From positions 496,001-560,000 of the forward strand of contig NW_026527056.1 of the NCBI RefSeq assembly GCF_027744825.2: a stretch of DNA of 64,000 nucleotides, given 5' to 3'. Below, piece by piece: positions 1 to 11,045 of the stretch (position 1 is the first letter of the stretch; every line of letters begins with the position of its first letter). The notes beneath the pieces were generated by a model, which was not told the origin of the DNA, did not search any database, and saw only the letters and a list, made by a program, of their open reading frames with translations. A program made the translations under genes and the position numbers. The stretch is from Synchiropus splendidus (lineage: Eukaryota > Chordata > Actinopteri > Syngnathiformes > Callionymidae).

Positions 1-41
1 AAAAGCGTTTTTGTGCATTGTGCCATAACTTTTCAGGAAAG

Positions 42-124
42 CTTCAGAACATGAAATTTTAACCTCCCACTATAGCAGAAAGGGTCTTTCTAGTAGTTGC
101 ACATCAAATCTAAACTGTCTGAAG
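42..124. other. Nested inverted repeat CTTCAGA / TCTGAAG
   Basis: CTTCAGA at 42-48 is the exact reverse complement of TCTGAAG at 118-124. The 69-base interval contains the small hairpin at 77-91. The pair recurs in most monomers. Right-arm breaks are few: G to A at arm base 4 in the monomers starting at 1129, 2633 and 13255, and an A to T change near 46091. Left-arm breaks include AGCTCC copies (near 34726, 46573, 48077, 49017, 49581) and AAGCATC copies (28521, 31153, 32845). Together the arms could form a stem with an internal hairpin. That is structural inference, not demonstrated function. Confidence 0.6.
77..91. other. Perfect short inverted repeat (hairpin), repeated in almost every monomer
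   Basis: AGAAAG (77-82), spacer GGT (83-85), CTTTCT (86-91): six-base arms that are exact reverse complements. The element recurs with the 188-bp period in nearly every copy. Of two clear departures, one near 18603 changes only the spacer (GGA), while the other, near 24427-24437, alters the spacer and the outer base of the right arm. Whether it extrudes as a cruciform or is a binding site is inference. Confidence 0.8.
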
Positions 125-185
125 TGTTTTTCCAAAGTTATCAACACTTTTATGTTTGGCGTTCCGAAACCCACCTTATCTCAGG

Positions 186-224
186 CTGAAAAGCGTTTTT
201 ACGCATTGTGGCATAACTTTTCAG
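186..224. other. Inverted repeat CTGAAAAG / CTTTTCAG spanning the monomer junction
   Basis: CTGAAAAG (186-193) is the reverse complement of CTTTTCAG (217-224), with a 23-base spacer (194-216) holding the GT/AC diagnostic dinucleotide. It is present at nearly every monomer junction. The two 47-bp deletions remove one arm and leave the other. Breaks are rare, for example TTTTTAGG copies near 26071, 27951, 29643, 30583, 32275 and 44122, and CTAAAAAG near 46156. Confidence 0.65.
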
Positions 225-1128
225 GGAAGCTTCAGAACATGAAATTTTAACCTCCCACTATAGCAGAAAGGGTCTTTCTAGTAGGTGCACATCAAATCTA
301 AGCTCTCTGAAGTGTTTTTCGAAAGTTATCAACACTTTTATGTTTGGCGTTCCGAAACCCACCTTATCTCAGGCTGAAAAGCGTTTTTGTGCATTGTGCC
401 ATAACTTTTCAGGGAAGCTTCAGAACATGAAATTTTAACCTCCCACTATAGCAGAAAGGGTCTTTCTAGTAGTTGCACATCAAATCTAAACTGTCTGAAG
501 TGTTTTTCCAAAGTTATTAACACTTTTATGTTTGGCGTTCCGAAACCCACCTTATCTCAGGCTGAAAAGCGTTTTTGTGCATTGTGCCATAACTTTTCAG
601 GGAAGCTTCAGAACATGAAATTTTAACCTCCCACTATAGCAGAAAGGGTCTTTCTAGTAGTTGCACATCAAATCTAAACTGTCTGAAGTGTTTTTCCAAA
701 GTTATCAACACTTTTATGTTTGGCGTTCCGAAACCCACCTTATCTCAGGCTGAAAAGCGTTTTTGTGCATTGTGCCATAACTTTTCAGGGTAGCTTCAGA
801 ACATGAAATTTTAACCTCCCACTATAGCAGAAAGGGTCTTTCTAGTAGTTGCACATCAAATCTAAGCTGTCTGAAGTGTTTTTCAAAAGTTATCAACACT
901 TTTATGTTTGGCGTTCCGAAACCCACCTTATCTCAGGCTGAAAAGCGTTTTTGTGCATTGTGCCTTAACTTTTCAGGAAAGCTTCAGAACATGAAATTTT
1001 AACCTCCCACTATAGCAGAAAGGGTCTTTCTAGTAGTTGCACATCAAATCTAAACTGTCTGAAGTGTTTTTCCAAAGTTATCAACACTTTTATGTTTGGC
1101 GTTCCGAAACCCACCTTATCTCAGGCTG
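189..1128 (+). repeat. Canonical 940-bp pentameric higher-order repeat, first copy
   Basis: Five monomers starting at 189, 377, 565, 753 and 941 follow the class order c1-c2-c3-c4-c5. The c4 monomer carries a private marker, T at monomer position 39 (window 791), which destroys its HindIII site. The c1 monomer also has G at position 23, and the c5 monomer reads CCTTAAC. The next c1 monomer starts at 1129, exactly 940 bases after the first. Confidence 0.85.
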
Positions 1129-1880
1129 AAAAGCGTTTTTACGCATTGTGCCATAACTTTTCAGGGAAGCTTCAGAACATGAAATTTTAACCTCCCACTA
1201 TCGCAGAAAGGGTCTTTCTAGTAGGTGCACATCAAATCTAAGCTCTCTAAAGTGTTTTTCTAAAGTTATCAACACTTTTATGTTTGGCGTTCCGAAACCC
1301 ACCTTATCTCAGGCTGAAAAGCGTTTTTGTGCATTGTGCCATAACTTTTCAGGGAAGCTTCAGAACATGAAATTTTAACCTCCCACTATAGCAGAAAGGG
1401 TCTTTCTAGTAGTTGCACATCAATTCTAAACTGTCTGAAGTGTTTTTCCAAAGTTATCAACACTTTTATGTTTGGCGTTCCGAAACCCACCTTATCTCAG
1501 GCTGAAAAGCGTTTTTGTGCATTGTGCCATAACTTTTCAGGGAAGCTTCAGAACATGAAATTTTAACCTCCCACTATAGCAGAAAGGGTCTTTCTAGTAG
1601 TTGCATATCAAATCTAAGCTGTCTGAAGTGTTTTTCAAAAGTTATCAACACTTTTATGTTTGGCGTTCCGAAACCCACCTTATCTCCGGCTGAAAAGCGT
1701 TTTTGTGCATTGTGCCATAACTTTTCAGGAAAGCTTCAGAACATGAAATTTTAACCTCCCACTATAGCAGAAAGGGTCTTTCTAGTAGTTGCACATCAAA
1801 TCTAAACTGTCTGAAGTGTTTTTCCAAAGTTATTAACACTTTTATGTTTGGCGTTCCGAAACCCACCTTATCTCAGGCTG

Positions 1881-4136
1881 AAAAGCGTTTTTACGCATTG
1901 TGCCATAACTTTTCAGGGAAGCTTCAGAACATGAAATTTTAACCTCCCACTATAGCAGAAAGGGTCTTTCTAGTAGTTGCACATCAAATCTAAGCTGTCT
2001 GAAGTGTTTTTCAAAAGTTATCAACACTTTTATGTTTGGCGTTCCGAAACCCACCTTATCTCAGGCTGAAAAGCGTTTTTGTGCATTGTGCCATAACTTT
2101 TCAGGAAAGCTTCAGAACATGAAATTTTAACCTCCCACTATAGCAGAAAGGGTCTTTCTAGTAGGTGCACATCAAATCTAAGCTCTCTGAAGTGTTTTTC
2201 GAAAGTTATCAACACTTTTATGTTTGGCGTTCCGAAACCCACCTTATCTCAGGCTGAAAAGCGTTTTTACGCATTGTGCCATAACTTTTCAGGGAAGCTT
2301 CAGAACATGAAATTTTAACCTCCCACTATAGCAGAAAGGGTCTTTCTAGTAGGTGCACATCAAATCTAAGCTCTCTGAAGTGTTTTTCGAAAGTTATCAA
2401 CACTTTTATGTTTGGCGTTCCGAAACCCACCTTATCTCAGGCTGAAAAGCGTTTTTGTGCATTGTGCCATAACTTTTCAGGGAAGCTTCAGAACATGAAA
2501 TTTTAACCTCCCACTATAGCAGAAAGGGTCTTTCTAGTAGTTGCACATCAAATCTAAGCTGTCTGAAGTGTTTTTCAAAAGTTATCAACACTTTTATGTT
2601 TGGCGTTCCGAAACCCACCTTATCTCAGGCTGAAAAGCGTTTTTGTGCATTGTGCCATAACTTTTCAGGGAAGCTTCAGAACATGAAATTTTAACCTCCC
2701 ACTATAGCAGAAAGGGTCTTTCTAGTAGTTGCACATCAAATCTAAGCTGTCTAAAGTGTTTTTCAAAAGTTATCAACACTTTTATGTTTGGCGTTCCGAA
2801 ACCCACCTTATCTCAGGCTGAAAAGCGTTTTTGTGCATTGTGCCATAACTTTTCAGGAAAGCTTCAGAACATGAAATTTTAACCTCCCACTATAGCAGAA
2901 AGGGTCTTTCTAGTAGTTGCACATCAAATCTAAACTGTCTGAAGTGTTTTTCCAAAGTTATTAACACTTTTATGTTTGGCGTTCCGAAACCCACCTTATC
3001 TCAGGCTGAAAAGCGTTTTTGTGCATTGTGCCATAACTTTTCAGGGAAGCTTCAGAACATGAAATTTTAACCTCCCACTATAGCAGAAAGGGTCTTTCTA
3101 GTAGTTGCACATCAATTCTAAACTGTCTGAAGTGTTTTTCCAAAGTTATCAACACTTTTATGTTTGGCGTTCCGAAACCCACCTTATCTCAGGCTGAAAA
3201 GCGTTTTTGTGCATTGTGCCATAACTTTTCAGGGAAGCTTCAGAACATGAAATTTTAACCTCCCACTATAGCAGAAAGGGTCTTTCTAGTAGTTGCACAT
3301 CAAATCTAAACTGTCTGAAGTGTTTTTCCAAAGTTATTAACACTTTTATGTTTGGCGTTCCGAAACCCACCTTATCTCAGGCTGAAAAGCGTTTTTGTGC
3401 ATTGTGCCATAACTTTTCAGGGAAGCTTCAGAACATAATATTTTAACCTCCCACTATAGCAGAAAGGGTCTTTCTAGTAGTTGCACATCAAATCTAAACT
3501 GTCTGAAGTGTTTTTCCAAAGTTATCAACACTTTTATGTTTGGCGTTCCGAAACCCACCTTATCTCAGGCTGAAAAGCGTTTTTGTGCATTGTGCCATAA
3601 CTTTTCAGGGAAGCTTCAGAACATGAAATTTTAACCTCCCACTATAGCAGAAAGGGTCTTTCTACTAGGTGCACATCAAATCTAAGCTCTCTGAAGTGTT
3701 TTTCGAAAGTTATCAACACTTTTATGTTTGGCGTTCCGAAACCCACCTTATCTCAGGCTGAAAAGCGTTTTTGTGCATTGTGCCATAACTTTTCAGGAAA
3801 GCTTCAGAACATGAAATTTTAACCTCCCACTATAGCAGAAAGGGTCTTTCTAGTAGTTGCACATCAAATCTAAACTGTCTGAAGTGTTTTTCCAAAGTTA
3901 TCAACACTTTTATGTTTGGCGTTCCGAAACCCACCTTATCTCAGGCTGAAAAGCGTTTTTGTGCATTGTGCCATAACTTTTCAGGGAAGCTTCAGAACAT
4001 GAAATTTTAACCTCCCACTATAGCAGAAAGGGTCTTTCTAGTAGTTGCACATCAAATCTAAGCTGTCTGAAGTGTTTTTCAAATGTTATCAACACTTTTA
4101 TGTTTGGCGTTCCGAAACCCACCTTATCTCAGGCTG
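1881..4136 (+). repeat. Irregular monomer mixture between block A copies
   Basis: Twelve monomers without a simple class order. Monomers at 2069 and 3573 are GT at 13-14 but carry G97, C117 and G133, so they look like c1 chimeras. The one at 1881 has AC but T97, G114 and A133. Adjacent monomers at 2445 and 2633 are c4-like, the second with CTAAAG at 120-125. That pair is matched at 13067-13442. A private ACATAATA variant occurs near 3433. Confidence 0.75.
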
Positions 4137-6016
4137 AAAAGCGTTTTTGTGCATTGTGCCATAACTTTTCAGGAAAGCTTCAGAACATGAAATTTTAACC
4201 TCCCACTATAGCAGAAAGGGTCTTTCTAGTAGTTGCACATCAAATCTAAACTGTCTGAAGTGTTTTTCCAAAGTTATCAACACTTTTATGTTTGGCGTTC
4301 CGAAACCCACCTTATCTCAGGCTGAAAAGCGTTTTTACGCATTGTGGCATAACTTTTCAGGGAAGCTTCAGAACATGAAATTTTAACCTCCCACTATAGC
4401 AGAAAGGGTCTTTCTAGTAGGTGCACATCAAATCTAAGCTCTCTGAAGTGTTTTTCGAAAGTTATCAACACTTTTATGTTTGGCGTTCCGAAACCCACCT
4501 TATCTCAGGCTGAAAAGCGTTTTTGTGCATTGTGCCATAACTTTTCAGGGAAGCTTCAGAACATGAAATTTTAACCTCCCACTATAGCAGAAAGGGTCTT
4601 TCTAGTAGTTGCACATCAAATCTAAACTGTCTGAAGTGTTTTTCCAAAGTTATTAACACTTTTATGTTTGGCGTTCCGAAACCCACCTTATCTCAGGCTG
4701 AAAAGCGTTTTTGTGCATTGTGCCATAACTTTTCAGGGAAGCTTCAGAACATGAAATTTTAACCTCCCACTATAGCAGAAAGGGTCTTTCTAGTAGTTGC
4801 ACATCAAATCTAAACTGTCTGAAGTGTTTTTCCAAAGTTATCAACACTTTTATGTTTGGCGTTCCGAAACCCACCTTATCTCAGGCTGAAAAGCGTTTTT
4901 GTGCATTGTGCCATAACTTTTCAGGGTAGCTTCAGAACATGAAATTTTAACCTCCCACTATAGCAGAAAGGGTCTTTCTAGTAGTTGCACATCAAATCTA
5001 AGCTGTCTGAAGTGTTTTTCAAAAGTTATCAACACTTTTATGTTTGGCGTTCCGAAACCCACCTTATCTCAGGCTGAAAAGCGTTTTTGTGCATTGTGCC
5101 TTAACTTTTCAGGAAAGCTTCAGAACATGAAATTTTAACCTCCCACTATAGCAGAAAGGGTCTTTCTAGTAGTTGCACATCAAATCTAAACTGTCTGAAG
5201 TGTTTTTCCAAAGTTATCAACACTTTTATGTTTGGCGTTCCGAAACCCACCTTATCTCAGGCTGAAAAGCGTTTTTACGCATTGTGCCATAACTTTTCAG
5301 GGAAGCTTCAGAACATGAAATTTTAACCTCCCACTATCGCAGAAAGGGTCTTTCTAGTAGGTGCACATCAAATCTAAGCTCTCTGAAGTGTTTTTCCAAA
5401 GTTATCAACACTTTTATGTTTGGCGTTCCGAAACCCACCTTATCTCAGGCTGAAAAGCGTTTTTGTGCATTGTGCCATAACTTTTCAGGGAAGCTTCAGA
5501 ACATGAAATTTTAACCTCCCACTATAGCAGAAAGGGTCTTTCTAGTAGTTGCACATCAATTCTAAACTGTCTGAAGTGTTTTTCCAAAGTTATCAACACT
5601 TTTATGTTTGGCGTTCCGAAACCCACCTTATCTCAGGCTGAAAAGCGTTTTTGTGCATTGTGCCATAACTTTTCAGGGAAGCTTCAGAACATGAAATTTT
5701 AACCTCCCACTATAGCAGAAAGGGTCTTTCTAGTAGTTGCATATCAAATCTAAGCTGTCTGAAGTGTTTTTCAAAAGTTATCAACACTTTTATGTTTGGC
5801 GTTCCGAAACCCACCTTATCTCCGGCTGAAAAGCGTTTTTGTGCATTGTGCCATAACTTTTCAGGAAAGCTTCAGAACATGAAATTTTAACCTCCCACTA
5901 TAGCAGAAAGGGTCTTTCTAGTAGTTGCACATCAAATCTAAACTGTCTGAAGTGTTTTTCCAAAGTTATTAACACTTTTATGTTTGGCGTTCCGAAACCC
6001 ACCTTATCTCAGGATG
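4137..6016 (+). repeat. Block A, copy 2 (ten monomers)
   Basis: Carries the block A variants at exactly +4136: G23 (4347), T39 (4927), CCTTAAC (near 5100), C74 (5338), AATTCT (near 5558), CATATC (near 5740) and CTCCGG (near 5820). It contains a canonical pentamer at 4325-5264. It lacks the extra changes seen in copy 1 in the monomer at 1129 (CTAAAG and T133), so those arose in, or were converted into, copy 1. The match weakens from the monomer at 6017. Confidence 0.88.
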
Positions 6017-6204
6017 AAAAGCGTTTTTACGCATTGTGCCATAACTTTTCAGGGAAGCTTCAGAACATGAAATTTTAACCTCCCACTATAGCAGAAAGGG
6101 TCTTTCTAGTAGTTGCACATCAAATCTAAGCTGTCTGAAGTGTTTTTCCAAAGTTATCAACACTTTTATGTTTGGCGTTCCGAAACCCACCTTATCTCAG
6201 GCTG

Positions 6205-7520
6205 AAAAGCGTTTTTGTGCATTGTGCCATAACTTTTCAGGGAAGCTTCAGAACATGAAATTTTAACCTCCCACTATAGCAGAAAGGGTCTTTCTAGTAG
6301 TTGCACATCAAATCTAAACTGTCTGAAGTGTTTTTCCAAAGTTATCAACACTTTTATGTTTGGCGTTCCGAAACCCACCTTATCTCAGGCTGAAAAGCGT
6401 TTTTGTGCATTGTGCCATAACTTTTCAGGGAAGCTTCAGAACATGAAATTTTAACCTCCCACTATAGCAGAAAGGGTCTTTCTAGTAGTTGCACATCAAA
6501 TCTAAGCTGTCTGAAGTGTTTTTCAAAAGTTATCAACACTTTTATGTTTGGCGTTCCGAAACCCACCTTATCTCAGGCTGAAAAGCGTTTTTGTGCATTG
6601 TGCCATAACTTTTCAGGAAAGCTTCAGAACATGAAATTTTAACCTCCCACTATAGCAGAAAGGGTCTTTCTAGTAGTTGCACATCAAATCTAAACTGTCT
6701 GAAGTGTTTTTCCAAAGTTATCAACACTTTTATGTTTGGCGTTCCGAAACCCACCTTATCTCAGGCTGAAAAGCGTTTTTGTGCATTGTGCCATAACTTT
6801 TCAGGGAAGCTTCAGAACATGAAATTTTAACCTCCCACTATAGCAGAAAGGGTCTTTCTAGTAGTTGCACATCAAATCTAAGCTGTCTGAAGTGTTTTTC
6901 AAAAGTTATCAACACTTTTATGTTTGGCGTTCCGAAACCCACCTTATCTCAGGCTGAAAAGCGTTTTTGTGCATTGTGCCATAACTTTTCAGGAAAGCTT
7001 CAGAACATGAAATTTTAACCTCCCACTATAGCAGAAAGGGTCTTTCTAGTAGTTGCACATCAAATCTAAACTGTCTGAAGTGTTTTTCCAAAGTTATCAA
7101 CACTTTTATGTTTGGCGTTCCGAAACCCACCTTATCTCAGGCTGAAAAGCGTTTTTGTGCATTGTGCCATAACTTTTCAGGAAAGCTTCAGAACATGAAA
7201 TTTTAACCTCCCACTATAGCAGAAAGGGTCTTTCTAGTAGTTGCACATCAAATCTAAACTGTCTGAAGTGTTTTTCCAAAGTTATCAACACTTTTATGTT
7301 TGGCGTTCCGAAACCCACCTTATCTCAGGCTGAAAAGCGTTTTTGTGCATTGTTCCATAACTTTTCAGGAAAGCTTCAGAACATGAAATTTTAACCTCCC
7401 ACTATAGCAGAAAGGGTCTTTCTAGTAGTTGCACATCAAATCTAAACTGTCTGAAGTGTTTTTCCAAAGTTATCAACACTTTTATGTTTGGCGTTCCGAA
7501 ACCCACCTTATCTCAGGCTG
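6205..7520 (+). repeat. AC-poor stretch with dimeric alternation
   Basis: Seven consecutive GT monomers. Those at 6393, 6581, 6769 and 6957 alternate c4 (G114, A133) and c5 (A38, A114), a 376-bp dimer repeated twice, followed by further c5 monomers at 7145 and 7333. The monomer at 7333 has TTGTTCC in place of TTGTGCC. Confidence 0.75.
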
Positions 7521-8648
7521 AAAAGCGTTTTTACGCATTGTGGCATAACTTTTCAGGGAAGCTTCAGAACATGAAATTTTAACCTCCCACTATAGCAGAA
7601 AGGGTCTTTCTAGTAGGTGCACATCAAATCTAAGCTCTCTGAAGTGTTTTTCGAAAGTTATCAACACTTTTATGTTTGGCGTTCCGAAACCCACCTTATC
7701 TCAGGCTGAAAAGCGTTTTTGTGCATTGTGCCATAACTTTTCAGGGAAGCTTCAGAACATGAAATTTTAACCTCCCACTATAGCAGAAAGGGTCTTTCTA
7801 GTAGTTGCACATCAAATCTAAACTGTCTGAAGTGTTTTTCCAAAGTTATTAACACTTTTATGTTTGGCGTTCCGAAACCCACCTTATCTCAGGCTGAAAA
7901 GCGTTTTTGTGCATTGTGCCATAACTTTTCAGGGAAGCTTCAGAACATGAAATTTTAACCTCCCACTATAGCAGAAAGGGTCTTTCTAGTAGTTGCACAT
8001 CAAATCTAAACTGTCTGAAGTGTTTTTCCAAAGTTATCAACACTTTTATGTTTGGCGTTCCGAAACCCACCTTATCTCAGGCTGAAAACCGTTTTTGTGC
8101 ATTGTGCCATAACATTTCAGGGTAGCTTCAGAACATGAAATTTTAACCTCCCACTATAGCAGAAAGGGTCTTTCTAGTAGTTGCACATCAAATCTAAGCT
8201 GTCTGAAGTGTTTTTCAAAAGTTATCAACACTTTTATGTTTGGCGTTCCGAAACCCACCTTATCTCAGGCTGAAAAGCGTTTTTGTGCATTGTGCCATAA
8301 CTTTTCAGGAAAGCTTCAGAACATGAAATTTTAACCTCCCACTATAGCAGAAAGGGTCTTTCTAGTAGTTGCACATCAAATCTAAACTGTCTGAAGTGTT
8401 TTTCCAAAGTTATCAACACTTTTATGTTTGGCGTTCCGAAACCCACCTTATCTCAGGCTGAAAAGCGTTTTTACGCATTGTGCCATAACTTTTCAGGGAA
8501 GCTTCAGAACATGAAATTTTAACCTCCCACTATCGCAGAAAGGGTCTTTCTAGTAGGTGCACATCAAATCTAAGCTCTCTGAAGTGTTTTTCGAAAGTTA
8601 TCAACACTTTTATGTTTGGCGTTCCGAAACCCACCTTATCTCAGGCTG
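7333..8648 (+). repeat. Block A, copy 3 (seven monomers)
   Basis: Shares G23 (7543), T39 (8123) and C74 (8534) with copies 1 and 2, at offsets of +7332 from copy 1 and +3196 from copy 2. It contains the canonical pentamer at 7521-8460. It lacks CCTTAAC, AATTCT and CATATC, so homology is shorter or has been overwritten. The monomer at 8085 also has AAAACCG and AACATTTC changes. Confidence 0.82.
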
Positions 8649-10320
8649 AAAAGCGTTTTTGTGCATTGTGCCATAACTTTTCAGGGAAGCTTCAGAACAT
8701 GAAATTTTAACCTGCCACTATAGCAGAAAGGGTCTTTCTAGTAGTTGCACATCAAATCTAAACTGTCTGAAGTGTTTTTCCAAAGTTATCAACACTTTTA
8801 TGTTTGGCGTTCCGAAACCCACCTTATCTCAGGCTGAAAAGCGTTTTTGTGCATTGTGCCATAACTTTTCAGGGAAGCTTCAGAACATGAAATTTTAACC
8901 TCCCACTATAGCAGAAAGGGTCTTTCTAGTAGTTGCACATCAAATCTAAGCTGTCTGAAGTGTTTTTCAAAAGTTATCAACACTTTTATGTTTGGCGTTC
9001 CGAAACCCACCTTATCTCAGGCTGAAAAGCGTTTTTGTGCATTGTGCCATAACTTTTCAGGAAAGCTTCAGAACATGAAATTTTAACCTCCCACTATAGC
9101 AGAAAGGGTCTTTCTAGTAGTTGCACATCAAATCTAAACTGTCTGAAGTGTTTTTCCAAAGTTATCAACACTTTTATGTTTGGCGTTCCGAAACCCACCT
9201 TATCTCAGGCTGAAAAGCGTTTTTGTGCATTGTGCCATAACTTTTCAGGGAAGCTTCAGAACATGAAATTTTAACCTCCCACTATAGCAGAAAGGGTCTT
9301 TCTAGTAGTTGCACATCAAATCTAAACTGTCTGAAGTGTTTTTCCAAAGTTATCAACACTTTTATGTTTGGCGTTCCGAAACTTTTCAGGGAAGCTTCAG
9401 AACATGAAATTTTAACCTCCCACTATAGCAGAAAGGGTCTTTCTAGTAGGTGCACATCAAATCTAAGCTCTCTGAAGTGTTTTTCGAAAGTTATCAACAC
9501 TTTTATGTTTGGCGTTCCGAAACCCACCTTATCTCAGGCTGAAAAGCGTTTTTGTGCATTGTGCCATAACTTTTCAGGGAAGCTTCAGAACATGAAATTT
9601 TAACCTCCCACTATAGCAGAAAGGGTCTTTCTAGTAGTTGCACATCAAATCTAAGCTGTCTGAAGTGTTTTTCAAAAGTTATCAACACTTTTATGTTTGG
9701 CGTTCCGAAACCCACCTTATCTCAGGCTGAAAAGCGTTTTTGTGCATTGTGCCATAACTTTTCAGGAAAGCTTCAGAACATGAAATTTTAACCTCCCACT
9801 ATAGCAGAAAGGGTCTTTCTAGTAGTTGCACATCAAATCTAAACTGTCTGAAGTGTTTTTCCAAAGTTATCAACACTTTTATGTTTGGCGTTCCGAAACC
9901 CACCTTATCTCAGGCTGAAAAGCGTTTTTGTGCATTGTGCCATAACTTTTCAGGGAAGCTTCAGAACATGAAATTTTAACCTCCCACTATAGCAGAAAGG
10001 GTCTTTCTAGTAGTTGCACATCAAATCTAAGCTGTCTGAAGTGTTTTTCCAAAGTTATCAACACTTTTATGTTTGGCGTTCCGAAACCCACCTTATCTCA
10101 GGCTGAAAAGCGTTTTTACGCATTGTGCCAAAACTTTTCAGGGAAGCTTCAGAACATGAAATTTTAACCTCCCACTATAGCAGAAAGGGTCTTTCTAGTA
10201 GGTGCACATCAAATCTAAGCTCTCTGAAGTGTTTTTCGAAAGTTATCAACACTTTTATGTTTGGCGTTCCGAAACCCACCTTATCTCAGGCTGAAAAGCT
10301 TTTTTGTGCATTGTGCCATA
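8461..10320 (+). repeat. Block B, copy 1, carrying a 47-bp deletion
   Basis: Matches 11046-12905 at a constant offset of 2585 bases (14 monomers minus 47). Shared private variants are CCTGCC (8711 and 11296), the deletion junction (9382/9383 and 11967/11968), CCAAAAC (near 10129 and 12714) and AAGCTTTTTT (near 10296 and 12881). The offset is not a multiple of 188 because the deleted monomer lies inside one period. Confidence 0.87.
9383..9541 (+). repeat. Truncated monomer at the first 47-bp deletion
   Basis: The preceding monomer (9213-9382) stops after position 170 and this one begins at position 30, so 47 bases are missing. A 3-base AAC is shared by the two flanks of the lost segment, as expected for microhomology or slippage deletion. 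G97, C117 and G133 show it was a c1 monomer. Loss of the intervening stops opens a 79-codon frame at 9364-9603 that has no gene-like support. Confidence 0.93.
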
Positions 10321-11045
10321 ACTTTTCAGGAAAGCTTCAGAACATGAAATTTTAACCTCCCACTATAGCAGAAAGGGTCTTTCTAGTAGTTGCACATCAA
10401 ATCTAAACTGTCTGAAGTGTTTTTCAAAAGTTATCAACACTTTTATGTTTGGCGTTCCGAAACCCACCTTATCTCAGGCTGAAAAGCGTTTTTGTGCATT
10501 GTGCCATAACTTTTCAGGGAAGCTTCAGAACATGAAATTTTAACCTCCCACTATAGCAGAAAGGGTCTTTCTAGTAGTTGCACATCAAATCTAAGCTGTC
10601 TGAAGTGTTTTTCAAAAGTTATCAACACTTTTATGTTTGGCGTTCCGAAACCCACCTTATCTCAGGCTGAAAAGCGTTTTTGTGCATTGTGCCATAACTT
10701 TTCAGGAAAGCTTCAGAACATGAAATTTTAACCTCCCACTATAGCAGAAAGGGTCTTTCTAGTAGTTGCACATCAAATCTAAACTGTCTGAAGTGTTTTT
10801 CCAAAGTTATCAACACTTTTATGTTTGGCGTTCCGAAACCCACCTTATCTCAGGCTGAAAAGCGTTTTTGTGCATTGTGCCATAACTTTTCAGGGAAGCT
10901 TCAGAACATGAAATTTTAACCTCCCACTATAGCAGAAAGGGTCTTTCTAGTAGTTGCACATCAAATCTAAGCTGTCTGAAGTGTTTTTCCAAAGTTATCA
11001 ACACTTTTATGTTTGGCGTTCCGAAACCCACCTTATCTCAGGCTG

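Larger units (their letters stand above)
1..188 (+). repeat. Reference monomer (class c5)
   Basis: First complete monomer, used for phase. Landmarks: AAAAGCG at 1-7; diagnostic GT at 13-14; A at 38; HindIII site AAGCTT at 39-44; GAAATTTTAA at 53-62; ACTATAGC at 69-76; short hairpin at 77-91; T at 97; A at 114; C at 133; C at 142; CpGs at 6-7, 160-161 and 165-166. This copy has A38 and A114, making it class c5. Stop codons fall in every forward frame and 188 is not a multiple of three, so the frame shifts at each monomer and long open frames cannot persist. Confidence 0.97.
1..1880 (+). repeat. Block A, copy 1 (ten monomers)
   Basis: The ordered private variants G23 (c1 monomer at 189), T39 (791), CCTTAAC (near 964), C74 (1202), AATTCT (near 1425), CATATC (near 1606) and CTCCGG (near 1685) recur in the same order 4136 bases (22 monomers) downstream. 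A subset recurs 7332 bases (39 monomers) downstream. The left edge lies outside the window. Confidence 0.88.

Noticed and set aside
38..45. GAAGCTTC palindrome as a special binding site
   Set aside because: It is an 8-base palindrome only in G38 monomers and shrinks to the HindIII hexamer in A38 ones. Its loss in T39, AGCTCC and AAGCATC copies argues against strict constraint.
67..76. CACTATAG, resembling the T7 phage promoter core, and a possible TATA-like element
   Set aside because: Only about eight bases match, the upstream half of the T7 promoter is absent, and the motif is part of every monomer. No promoter claim is supported.
126..142. CENP-B box candidate around TTTTTCGAAAG in G133 monomers
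   Set aside because: Only the TTCG part is present; the required A and CGGG spacing is not.
1..188. Assignment to a named satellite family or species
   Set aside because: Fish, amphibian, invertebrate and plant satellites of 170-190 bp are all known and I do not recognise this sequence. A database search would decide it.
9364..9603. 79-codon open frame
   Set aside because: It exists only because the 47-bp deletion joins two frames and removes stops. It runs through satellite monomer sequence, has no ribosome-binding or Kozak context of note, and the identical frame recurs at 11949 by duplication.
10125..10355. 76-codon frames with a GTG start, also at 12710-12940 and 16658-16888
   Set aside because: A single T to A change turns CCATAAC into CCAAAAC and removes one stop. 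The three copies are block duplicates and the translation is of satellite DNA; no protein family is recognisable.
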